5,440 nucleotides of DNA from Mariprofundus sp. (GTDB taxonomy: Bacteria > Pseudomonadota > Zetaproteobacteria > Mariprofundales > Mariprofundaceae), in NCBI GenBank assembly GCA_015485035.1, contig WFUI01000109.1, forward strand, positions 1-5,440. Direction: 5' to 3'. The notes below the pieces were generated by a model. The model saw only the letters and a list, made by a program, of their open reading frames with translations, was not told the DNA's origin and did no database searches. Below, one piece after another: positions 1-5,261 of this stretch (positions within the stretch are counted from its first letter, which is position 1; every line of letters begins with the position of its first letter). A program made the position numbers and the translations under genes.

Positions 1-519
1 GCCGGCGTGATTCCTCCCATCTTTGCGTCTTCGCTCATTTTGCTGCCGGCGACATTTGCGCAGTTCACCAAAGGGGTTGAAGGTTTCAGCTGGCTTGGTG
101 ATCTGTCAGCCATCCTGTCACCGGGAGCATGGCTGTATATGACACTGTTCACTGCATTGATTGTGTTCTTCTGTTTCTTCTATACAGCTATCGTATTTAA
201 CCCGAAGGACACTGCTGATAACCTGAAGAAACATGGTGGCTTTATTCCGGGTATTCGTCCCGGTCAGAAAACAGCCGATTATGTGGATAGTGTGCTTACC
301 CGTATTACTGTGGTTGGCGCAGCCTATGTTAGTCTGGTATGTCTGCTGCCGCAGTGGTTGATTTCCGAGCTGTCGGTGCCGTTTTATTTCGGCGGCACAT
401 CACTGTTGATTGTTGTTGTGGTGACCATGGATACCATGGGCCAGATTCAATCTCACCTGATGAGTCACCAGTATGAGGGCTTGATGAAAAAAGCCCGTTT
501 GAAAACCGGCAAGAAATAA
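1..519 (+). CDS. secY: Protein translocase subunit SecY, C-terminal part (5' truncated)
   Basis: SecY is the channel-forming subunit of the SecYEG translocon in the inner membrane, which exports unfolded proteins and inserts membrane proteins. The window opens in frame inside the gene, and 172 codons remain of a family that is usually about 430-445 residues. The fragment begins with [11 protein letters not shown], the conserved segment of transmembrane helix 7. Hydrophobic stretches at fragment residues about 43-65, 102-122 and 128-146 match helices 8, 9 and 10. Between helices 8 and 9 lies the conserved cytoplasmic loop with [12 protein letters not shown] and GFIPGIRPG. The arginine of GIRPG corresponds to E. 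coli R357, which is important for SecA and ribosome function. [15 protein letters not shown] and a basic tail ending KTGKK complete the protein. A GTG at base 7 is an internal valine codon, not a start. adk begins nine bases after the stop, which fits the same operon. Confidence 0.97.
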   Translation, partial: AGVIPPIFASSLILLPATFAQFTKGVEGFSWLGDLSAILSPGAWLYMTLFTALIVFFCFFYTAIVFNPKDTADNLKKHGGFIPGIRPGQKTADYVDSVLTRITVVGAAYVSLVCLLPQWLISELSVPFYFGGTSLLIVVVVTMDTMGQIQSHLMSHQYEGLMKKARLKTGKK

Positions 520-528
520 GCTGATTCT

Positions 529-1170
529 ATGAACCTGATTTTGTTCGGCCCCCCTGGTGTAGGTAAAGGTACGCAGGGCGAGAGACTTGCTTCCGAGTAC
601 GGTCTGTCGCATCTGGCGATGGGTGATATTCTGCGCGCTGCTGTGCGTGATGAAACAGATGCTGGCGTGCAGGCAAAGCAATTTATGGATGCCGGCCAGC
701 TGGTTCCTGATGCTGTAGTCGTGGCTATGATTGAGGAGTGCATTGTTGGCGGAGACAAAAGTGGTTTTCTGCTGGACGGGTTTCCACGCAATGTTGCACA
801 GGCTGAAGCACTGGATGTCATGCTGGATAAACACGATCTCTCTATTGACCGGATTGTGTTCATGGATGCCCCGGAAGAAAACCTGTTAAAACGCCTTTGT
901 GGCAGGATGATATGCAGGGCTTGCGGTTTTGGATTTCATAGGCAGTATTCGCCGCCCCTAAAATCAGGGTGCTGTGATCGCTGCGGTGGTGAATTGTACC
1001 AGCGGGACGATGATCGCGAAGACGTTATCTCACATCGTCTGGAAGTATATCGCGAGCAAACGGCACCATTGCTTGATTTTTACCGGCATCAGGATGGTTT
1101 TTTCAGACTGGATGCCAGCGGAGAAATGGATGCGGTGTACGCCGCACTGAAAGAGGCGGTAATCAGGTAG
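529..1170 (+). CDS. adk: Adenylate kinase with zinc-type LID domain
   Basis: Adenylate kinase interconverts ATP + AMP and 2 ADP in the cytoplasm. The 213-residue product has the normal long-form length. Visible motifs are the P-loop GPPGVGKGT (residues 7-15), the AMP-binding GD-x-LR (32-36), DGFPR (83-87), GR at 125-126, and a LID arginine pair at R159 and R170 within QRDDDRED and HRLEVY. The LID carries a four-cysteine zinc site, C129-x2-C132 and C149-x2-C152, with an extra cysteine at 148. Such sites are common in Gram-positive and many other bacteria, whereas E. coli Adk lacks zinc. One oddity is that the residue before G32-D33 is Met31, where most homologues have Thr or Ser-Thr (E. coli T31, at the AMP base). 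No strong Shine-Dalgarno sequence precedes the ATG; only a weak AAATAAG overlaps the secY stop, so coupling to secY translation is plausible. infA follows after two bases. Confidence 0.97.
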   Translation: MNLILFGPPGVGKGTQGERLASEYGLSHLAMGDILRAAVRDETDAGVQAKQFMDAGQLVPDAVVVAMIEECIVGGDKSGFLLDGFPRNVAQAEALDVMLDKHDLSIDRIVFMDAPEENLLKRLCGRMICRACGFGFHRQYSPPLKSGCCDRCGGELYQRDDDREDVISHRLEVYREQTAPLLDFYRHQDGFFRLDASGEMDAVYAALKEAVIR

Positions 1171-1172
1171 GC

Positions 1173-1391
1173 ATGGCAAAAGAAGATATTATTGAAATGT
1201 CCGGCGAAGTGGTTGAGAAACTGCCGAATGCCATGTTCAAGGTCAAACTTGAAAACGGACATGAGTTACTGTGTACAATCTCAGGCAAGATGCGTAAGTA
1301 TTATATTCGAATCCTGCCAGGCGACAAGGTAACAGTTGAGATATCTCCTTATGACTTGTCACGAGGCCGTATCAGTTACCGCGAAAAGTAA
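1173..1391 (+). CDS. infA: Translation initiation factor IF-1
   Basis: IF-1 binds the A-site region of the 30S subunit and works with IF-2 and IF-3 during initiation. The 72-residue length is exactly that of E. coli IF-1. The whole protein is a single S1-type OB fold. Recognisable segments are [11 protein letters not shown] (1-11), [18 protein letters not shown] (about 16-33), the highly conserved [18 protein letters not shown] (about 36-53) and [10 protein letters not shown] (about 58-67). The start is the ATG two bases after the adk stop, with AGG at 1165-1167 inside the end of adk as the likely ribosome contact. This very tight spacing implies translational coupling. In E. coli infA lies elsewhere on the chromosome; placement between adk and rpmJ is common in many other phyla. 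No map gene (methionine aminopeptidase) is present between adk and infA. Confidence 0.98.
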   Translation: MAKEDIIEMSGEVVEKLPNAMFKVKLENGHELLCTISGKMRKYYIRILPGDKVTVEISPYDLSRGRISYREK

Positions 1392-1442
1392 GGTGCAGGC
1401 GGCCGGGTCGTCAAGCAGAACAAGAGTTGAGGAGGTGCAGGC

Positions 1443-1556
1443 GTGAAAGTCCGTGCATCAGTTAAAAAAATGTGTAATAAATGTCGTGTCATTCGCCGTA
1501 AAGGCATCGTTCGCATTATTTGTGAAAACCCACGACATAAACAGCGTCAGGGTTAA
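1443..1556 (+). CDS. rpmJ: 50S ribosomal protein L36 (bL36), zinc-ribbon form, GTG start
   Basis: L36 is the smallest protein of the large subunit and stabilises 23S rRNA near the GTPase centre. Translation from the GTG at 1443 gives 37 residues beginning [14 protein letters not shown] and ending HKQRQG, the usual length of the zinc-binding class. The zinc ligands C11, C14, C27 and H32 are all present (C-x2-C-x12-C-x4-H), so this is the C+ paralogue and not the zinc-free stress paralogue. The GTG start is supported by a near-consensus Shine-Dalgarno sequence, GAGGAGG at 1429-1435, seven bases upstream, and by the canonical MKVR N-terminus. The gene lies 51 bases after infA, in the order infA-rpmJ-rpsM seen in many bacteria. 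It is short enough to be missed by length-filtered gene finders. Confidence 0.97.
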   Translation: MKVRASVKKMCNKCRVIRRKGIVRIICENPRHKQRQG

Positions 1557-1642
1557 GGAAGTTGCGCGACGTTGCCGTCATGGCTATGGTTCGCGACCTT
1601 TTTCTTAAGACCTAAGGAGGCAGTAAGTGGCTCGTATAGCCG
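1557..1642 (+). promoter_or_regulatory. Putative S4-responsive alpha-operon leader (pseudoknot over the rpsM start)
   Basis: Three pairings can coexist. (1) A hairpin upstream of the ribosome binding site, CGCGA (1565-1569) with TCGCG (1591-1595). (2) Its loop segment GGCTAT (1582-1587) pairs perfectly with ATAGCC (1636-1641), which is codons 4-5 of rpsM; a G·U closes each end (1581·1642 and 1588·1635). (3) A nested stem, CCTTTTT (1597-1603) with AAGGAGG (1614-1620), which buries the rpsM Shine-Dalgarno sequence. A hairpin upstream of the ribosome binding site linked to sequence just inside the gene is the nested-pseudoknot design known for the E. coli alpha operon, where excess S4 binds it and represses rpsM translation. 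The S4 gene is in this same operon. The pairings are read by eye, with no energy calculation or covariation, so function is inferred. An alternative SD-hiding stem (1600-1607 with 1613-1620) is also possible. Confidence 0.5.
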
Positions 1643-1995
1643 GTGTAAATATTCCGACTCAGAAACGCATAGAAGTGGCGTTGACCTATATCTTTGGTAT
1701 TGGCCTGAGCAGTTCAAAACAGATTCTTGCCAAAGCAGGAGTTGATGCAGAAACACGTGTGAAAGATCTGAGCGATGAAGATGTTGCCAGGATTCGCGGT
1801 GTGATCGACAGTGATTTCACTGTGGAAGGTGATATGCGTCGTACAGTGACGATGAATATCAAACGTTTGACCGATCTTGGTACATACCGTGGCTTGCGCC
1901 ACCGCAGGGGTTTGCCGGTTCGTGGTCAGCGTAGTAAAACGAATGCCCGCACGCGCAAAGGTCCGCGCCGTACTGTTGCGGGCAAGAAGAAGTAA
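1627..1995 (+). CDS. rpsM: 30S ribosomal protein S13 (uS13), GTG start
   Basis: S13 sits in the head of the small subunit and forms bridges to the large subunit, contacting tRNA through its C-terminal tail. The 122-residue product is close to E. coli S13 (118). It starts [10 protein letters not shown] and carries the helix-two-turn-helix region near [13 protein letters not shown] (about 22-34). The family signature [14 protein letters not shown] occupies residues 88-101. A very basic tail ends in AGKKK. The [11 protein letters not shown] tail motif reads [11 protein letters not shown] here, a mild change. The start is GTG, as in E. coli rpsM, preceded by TAAGGAGG (1613-1620) six bases upstream. 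It is the first gene of the alpha-operon block, and its leader may be the S4 target. rpsK starts 13 bases after its stop. Confidence 0.98.
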   Translation: MARIAGVNIPTQKRIEVALTYIFGIGLSSSKQILAKAGVDAETRVKDLSDEDVARIRGVIDSDFTVEGDMRRTVTMNIKRLTDLGTYRGLRHRRGLPVRGQRSKTNARTRKGPRRTVAGKKK

Positions 1996-2008
1996 CAGGG
2001 GATAATTG

Positions 2009-2401
2009 ATGGCTGCACCAAAAAAAACTACCGGTAAGAAACGCGTTCGCAAAAATATTGCCAATGCAGTTGCTCATATCAAGGCAAGTTTTAACAACAC
2101 AATCATTACCTTCAGCGATGAATCTGGTAACGCAATCTGCTGGGCTACCAGCGGTGCATCCGGTTTCAAAGGCTCACGCAAGAGTACGCCGTTCGCCGCC
2201 CAGGTTGCAGCCGAAGAGGCTGCCCGCAAAGCCATGGACCATGGTGTAAAAAACTGTTCTGTACTGGTTCGTGGCCCCGGAAGTGGTCGTGAGTCCGCGC
2301 TGCGTGCAATTGCTGCAGCTGGCATCAATGTGATTTCGATCCGTGATGTTACCCCGATCCCGCATAATGGATGCCGCCCGCCGAAGCGGCGCCGCGTTTA
2401 G
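2009..2401 (+). CDS. rpsK: 30S ribosomal protein S11 (uS11)
   Basis: S11 lies on the platform of the small subunit and helps shape the mRNA exit region and the Shine-Dalgarno binding cleft. From the ATG at 2009 the product is 130 residues (E. coli 129). Conserved blocks are [15 protein letters not shown] (about 23-37), [20 protein letters not shown] (50-69), [12 protein letters not shown] (89-100) and [18 protein letters not shown] (113-130). The N120-G121 pair matches the site that is converted to isoaspartate in E. coli S11. An in-frame TTG three bases upstream is a poorer start, because the ATG gives the expected MAAPKK N-terminus and is spaced correctly from the AGGGG at 1997-2001. The TAG stop shares its G with the GGAG ribosome site of rpsD, so the two are tightly packed. 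Confidence 0.97.
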   Translation: MAAPKKTTGKKRVRKNIANAVAHIKASFNNTIITFSDESGNAICWATSGASGFKGSRKSTPFAAQVAAEEAARKAMDHGVKNCSVLVRGPGSGRESALRAIAAAGINVISIRDVTPIPHNGCRPPKRRRV

Positions 2402-2412
2402 GAGTTTATTAG

Positions 2413-3042
2413 ATGGCACGTTATTTGGAAGCCAAGTGTCGCCTGTGTCGACGCGAAGGCGAAAAGCTTTATATCAAGGGCAGCAAATGCTATTCGGACA
2501 AATGTCCGATTGAGCGCCGTCCCTATGCACCGGGCATGCATGGTCAGAATCGTCGCAGCAAAGTCTCCGATTATGGCTTGCAGCTGCGTGAAAAGCAGAA
2601 AGTTAAGCGTATCTACGGCTTGCAGGAAAAGCAGTTTTTGAGCTATTTCAAAGATGCGGATCGTATGCAGGGTGTAACCGGCTTGAATCTGTTGCAGTTA
2701 ATTGAATCCCGTCTGGACAATGTGGTTTATCGCATGGGTCTGGCCAGTTCTCGTACGGAAGCGCGTCAGATTGTGCGCCACAAACTGGTCAAGGTGAACG
2801 GCAAGATTGCCAATATCCCGTCTTACCGTGTGCCTGTCGGTGCTCGACTGGAACTGGTAGACAATGCCAAGGAACATCTGCGTATCAATGCTGCTGCAGA
2901 AGCTGCCGGAACTCGCGGTACTGCCGAGTGGATGGATGTGGACTTACCCAGCCGCCAGGGCGTTTATCGTGAAATGCCTGCACGCGATCAGCTGGATGCG
3001 GGTATCCGCGAACAACTGATTGTCGAACTTTATTCCAAGTAA
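2413..3042 (+). CDS. rpsD: 30S ribosomal protein S4 (uS4), four-cysteine zinc form
   Basis: S4 is a primary 16S rRNA binding protein that nucleates 30S assembly, affects decoding accuracy, and in E. coli represses the alpha operon. The 209-residue product (E. coli 206) opens MARYLEAKCRLCRREGEKL. Cysteines C9, C12, C26 and C31 (C-x2-C-x13-C-x4-C) form an N-terminal zinc site. This C+ form is known from Gram-positive and Thermus-type S4, whereas E. coli has the C- form. RRPYAPGMHGQ (35-45) is conserved, and the S4 RNA-binding domain spans about 98-160 with SRLDNVVYRMG and SRTEARQIVRH. The end, IREQLIVELYSK, is typical. The start is the ATG at 2413, with GGAG at 2401-2404 overlapping the rpsK stop. 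If S4 regulates this operon, the rpsM leader would be its target. Confidence 0.98.
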   Translation: MARYLEAKCRLCRREGEKLYIKGSKCYSDKCPIERRPYAPGMHGQNRRSKVSDYGLQLREKQKVKRIYGLQEKQFLSYFKDADRMQGVTGLNLLQLIESRLDNVVYRMGLASSRTEARQIVRHKLVKVNGKIANIPSYRVPVGARLELVDNAKEHLRINAAAEAAGTRGTAEWMDVDLPSRQGVYREMPARDQLDAGIREQLIVELYSK

Positions 3043-3058
3043 ACCTGAGGATCATTTC

Positions 3059-4042
3059 ATGCAATTGATTAATCCGCGTAACATTAGCGTTGAAGAGAAG
3101 ATTCCCGGCCGGTCAGCCAAGATTGTGTTCGAACCGCTCGAACGTGGTTATGGCACGACAATTGGTAACAGTCTGCGTCGCATGCTGTTGTCTTCACTGC
3201 CAGGCGCTGCAATCACATCGGTTGTTTTTGATGGTGTTGCGCATGAATACGACACCATCAAAGGTGTGCGCGAAGATGTCATGGATATCATCCTGACCCT
3301 GAAGGAACTCGACATCCGTATGGAAAGTGATGATGCGGCTACGATTTCTCTGGATGTAAAAGGGTCATGCGCGGTGACTGCAGGCGATATTCAGTGTCCG
3401 GCTGGTTTGATGGTACTGAATCCTGATCTTGTTCTGGCTCACCTGAATGATGATGGACATCTGAAGATTGAAGCCAAAGTAGAAAAGGGTCGAGGTTATG
3501 ATGCTGCCAGTGAACGTGAAGTTGAAGAGCGTGCTGTTGGATCTTTGCTGGTAGACGCATCTTTTTCTCCGATCACCCGTGTGGCTACACGAGTTGAGTC
3601 TGCGCGTGTCGGACAGCGTACCGATTATGACAAGTTGATCATGGAAGTTGAAACGAACGGTGCCATGACACCGGAAGAAGCTATTAATGAGGCTGCGCGT
3701 ATTATCGAACAGCAGCTGGCTGTATTTGTTGATTTTACAGCCATCACAGAAGTCGCAGCTGAACCGGAAGATGATAACGCACTGGAAGATTTGCTGGCAC
3801 AGCCTATTGAGCATCTTGACCTGTCAGTGCGTTCCATGAACTGCCTGAAGTCTGATGATGTTTTCAGGGTTGGTGATCTGGTTCAACGCAGTGAGCAGGC
3901 TATGCTGCGCACACCGAATTTTGGTCGCAAATCCTTGAATGAAATCAAGGAAGTGCTGGAAAATATGGGGCTTGAGCTTGGCATGGAACTGCCAAACTGG
4001 CCGCCGCAGGATACTGCGGATGCCCCGCTTGAAACTGAATAA
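3059..4042 (+). CDS. rpoA: DNA-directed RNA polymerase subunit alpha
   Basis: The alpha subunit dimerises to nucleate RNA polymerase assembly and contacts UP-element DNA and activators. The ATG at 3059 gives 327 residues, close to E. coli (329), with a Shine-Dalgarno GAGGA at 3047-3051. An in-frame TTG at 3020 would add 13 residues overlapping the rpsD end and is rejected. The N-terminal domain (about 1-232) includes ERGYGTTIGNSLRRMLLSSLPG (28-49), VREDVMDIILTLK (70-82) and the TPEEAINEAARI dimer helix (204-215). An acidic linker (235-245) leads to the C-terminal domain (about 250-313). R258, N261, K264, G289, K291 and S292 match the E. coli DNA-contacting residues R265, N268, K271, G296, K298 and S299. 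The C-terminal LPNWPP block is also retained. Recognition of AT-rich UP elements should therefore be intact. rplQ follows after 15 bases. Confidence 0.98.
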   Translation: MQLINPRNISVEEKIPGRSAKIVFEPLERGYGTTIGNSLRRMLLSSLPGAAITSVVFDGVAHEYDTIKGVREDVMDIILTLKELDIRMESDDAATISLDVKGSCAVTAGDIQCPAGLMVLNPDLVLAHLNDDGHLKIEAKVEKGRGYDAASEREVEERAVGSLLVDASFSPITRVATRVESARVGQRTDYDKLIMEVETNGAMTPEEAINEAARIIEQQLAVFVDFTAITEVAAEPEDDNALEDLLAQPIEHLDLSVRSMNCLKSDDVFRVGDLVQRSEQAMLRTPNFGRKSLNEIKEVLENMGLELGMELPNWPPQDTADAPLETE

Positions 4043-4057
4043 GATAAGAGGTTAGAG

Positions 4058-4444
4058 ATGAGACATCGTAAACATCATGGTTCTCTGGGACTGGTTAGCG
4101 GTCACCGCCGTGCGCTGATGGCCAATCTCGCCACAGCATTATTGACACATGGCCGCATTGAGACCACGGAACCCAAAGCCCGTGCCCTGCGCCCCTATGT
4201 TGAAAAACTGATCACTCTGGGTAAACGCGGTGATTTGCATGCCCGCCGTCAGGCGCTAGCCAAACTGCGCCATCGTCCGATTGTTGATCTGCTATTCGGC
4301 GATGTTGCATCTGCATGTGCTGATCGTGCCGGTGGTTATACCCGCATCATCAAGACCGGTTTTCGTGCCGGTGATGCTGCACCCATGGCTGTCATTGAGT
4401 TGATTGACGAAGTCGGTACTGAAGAAGAAGTTGCCGAAGCATAA
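4058..4444 (+). CDS. rplQ: 50S ribosomal protein L17 (bL17)
   Basis: L17 binds 23S rRNA near the peptide exit tunnel. The 128-residue product matches E. coli (127). It begins MRHRKHH and contains [19 protein letters not shown] (about 14-32), [23 protein letters not shown] (34-56) and the conserved [26 protein letters not shown] (90-115). The short acidic tail TEEEVAEA is lineage-variable. One departure from the family is at residues 10-12, where the usual Leu-x-Arg before the Ser-x-His-Arg segment reads Leu-Gly-Leu. The start is the ATG at 4058 with AAGAGG at 4046-4051. It is the last gene of the operon and a strong terminator follows 19 bases after its stop, the normal end of an alpha operon. 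Confidence 0.97.
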   Translation: MRHRKHHGSLGLVSGHRRALMANLATALLTHGRIETTEPKARALRPYVEKLITLGKRGDLHARRQALAKLRHRPIVDLLFGDVASACADRAGGYTRIIKTGFRAGDAAPMAVIELIDEVGTEEEVAEA

Positions 4445-4463
4445 TTGTTAAGTCTGAAAATTT

Positions 4464-4494
4464 AAAAGGCCCCGCATTTGCGGGGCCTTTTTTT
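4464..4494 (+). terminator. Intrinsic (Rho-independent) terminator after rplQ, probably bidirectional
   Basis: A perfect 12-bp inverted repeat pairs AAAAGGCCCCGC (4464-4475) with GCGGGGCCTTTT (4480-4491). It has a four-base loop, ATTT, and is followed by a run of seven T from 4488 to 4494. This is a textbook terminator for the rplQ end of the operon. Read on the opposite strand, the same stem is followed by TTTTAAATTTT, so it may also stop transcripts coming from the convergent yciB gene 125 bases away. Confidence 0.95.
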
Positions 4495-4619
4495 GTGGCG
4501 CGAATGAATGACCGGATGAATGATAAATGCCGTGCATTGTTCAGCCTGCGGCTAGTAGCTGAATGCTTTTTCCTATGATCATAAGCCCTTTATAGAAATA
4601 TATAAACGGTAGCAGTCAT
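4495..4619. other. Intergenic region between the terminator and the yciB 3' end
   Basis: These 125 bases hold no convincing gene. Visible small structures are a spaced direct repeat ATGAATGA (4504-4511 and 4516-4523), a perfect 10-base palindrome TATGATCATA (4574-4583), and an AT-rich imperfect hairpin, CCCTTTATA (4586-4594) with TATAAACGG (4601-4609), just beyond the yciB stop. The hairpin has one C·C mismatch and a six-base loop. It could protect the yciB mRNA end, but it lacks a GC-rich stem and a clear U run on the minus strand, so I do not call it a terminator. Confidence 0.5.
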
Positions 4620-5168
4620 TCAGTCGTTATCGGATGCTTCGGCTTCTTTCAGATATGGCATCAGATAAAAGCTTTGAGCGATGATGAATACGAAGGTCAG
4701 TCCCATCAGTCCGAATAATTTGAAGTTGACCCATGTCGCGGTGTCGAATGAAAATGCGACATAGATATTGAGAGCGCCGAGTGCAATGAAGAAGATTGCC
4801 CATGCGAGATTAAGCTTTGTCCAGATGGCAGATGGAAGGGTGATGTTTGCGCCCATCATGCGCTCGATAACAGTTTTTTTACCCATGAACTGCGAACCGA
4901 TAAATACGGCAGCAAACAGCCAGTTGATCGCCGTTGGCTTCCATTTGATGAATACTTCATCGTGCAGCAACAATGTAAGGCCACCGAACAGGGCAACGAG
5001 CACCAGTGTAATCAGGTGCGCGTTTTCAAACCTGCCTTTGATGATACGGTGGCTAAAAGTCTGCACGGCACAGGCGATAATCAGGACAGCTGTAGCCGTG
5101 TAGATATCATACATCTTGTAAGCGACAAAAAATAATAGAACAGGAAAAAAATCGAAGAACATTTTCAT
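4620..5168 (-). CDS. yciB: Inner-membrane protein of the YciB / septation protein A family
   Basis: YciB (formerly IspA, intracellular septation protein A) is a polytopic inner-membrane protein linked to cell-envelope synthesis and division in enterobacteria; its precise biochemical role is unsettled. The ATG at 5166-5168 gives 182 residues (E. coli 179). It starts MKMFFDFFPVLLFFVAYKMYDIY, closely resembling the E. coli N-terminus. Hydrophobic segments lie at about 5-17, 22-38, 52-68, 80-93, 118-140 and 150-170. Family hallmarks are LVALFGGLTLLLHDEVFIKWKPT (57-79), LPSAIWTKLNLAWAIFF (111-127) and WVNFKLFGL (146-154), with an acidic C-terminal tail. The reading frame stays open about 264 bases further upstream, but that translation is polar, unlike the family, and opposes the lipoprotein gene. 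No good Shine-Dalgarno sequence is seen before the start. The gene converges on rplQ and diverges from the lipoprotein gene. Confidence 0.93.
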   Translation of the reverse strand: MKMFFDFFPVLLFFVAYKMYDIYTATAVLIIACAVQTFSHRIIKGRFENAHLITLVLVALFGGLTLLLHDEVFIKWKPTAINWLFAAVFIGSQFMGKKTVIERMMGANITLPSAIWTKLNLAWAIFFIALGALNIYVAFSFDTATWVNFKLFGLMGLTFVFIIAQSFYLMPYLKEAEASDND

Positions 5169-5261
5169 ACTGCCAATCTGACCACAGCAGGCCTGCCTTG
5201 CCAAGAAGAGCCTGCATGTGATTGTACTTGCAGAAGGGTTGTGATCATCGATAATCGCATC
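5169..5261. promoter_or_regulatory. Divergent intergenic region, presumed promoters for yciB and the lipoprotein gene
   Basis: The 93 bases between two divergent starts should hold both promoters. On the minus strand TACAAT (5221-5226, read as ATTGTA on the plus strand) matches the -10 consensus at five of six positions, about 50 bases before yciB, but no good -35 is paired with it. On the plus strand GATAAT (5250-5255) also matches five of six and has a weak TTGCAG (5228-5233) 16 bases upstream. It is so close to the ATG at 5262 that the transcript would be nearly leaderless. A perfect palindrome GCAGGCCTGC (5187-5196), with a second GCCTGC at 5210-5215, could be an operator. All of these are by-eye matches. 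Confidence 0.3.

Noticed and set aside
400..863. Antisense open frames over the secY end and adk
   Set aside because: They lie opposite strongly conserved genes, have no recognisable protein features, and show the composition expected of shadow frames.
2006..2008. TTG start for rpsK one codon before the ATG
   Set aside because: The ATG at 2009 is a better start codon, with suitable spacing from AGGGG and the expected N-terminus.
3020..3058. Upstream in-frame TTG start for rpoA
   Set aside because: It would add 13 residues overlapping the rpsD end. The ATG at 3059 has a proper ribosome site and gives the family-typical N-terminus.
3339..3837. Antisense open frames over rpoA
   Set aside because: These are shadow frames of rpoA, with no ribosome sites or family-like motifs.
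4574..4583. Palindrome TATGATCATA as an operator or attachment site
   Set aside because: A single 10-base palindrome in an AT-rich spacer is expected by chance, and no partner repeat or promoter is nearby.
4768..5103. Plus-strand 111-residue open frame inside yciB
   Set aside because: It is antisense to a well-supported membrane protein and has no ribosome site or recognisable motif.
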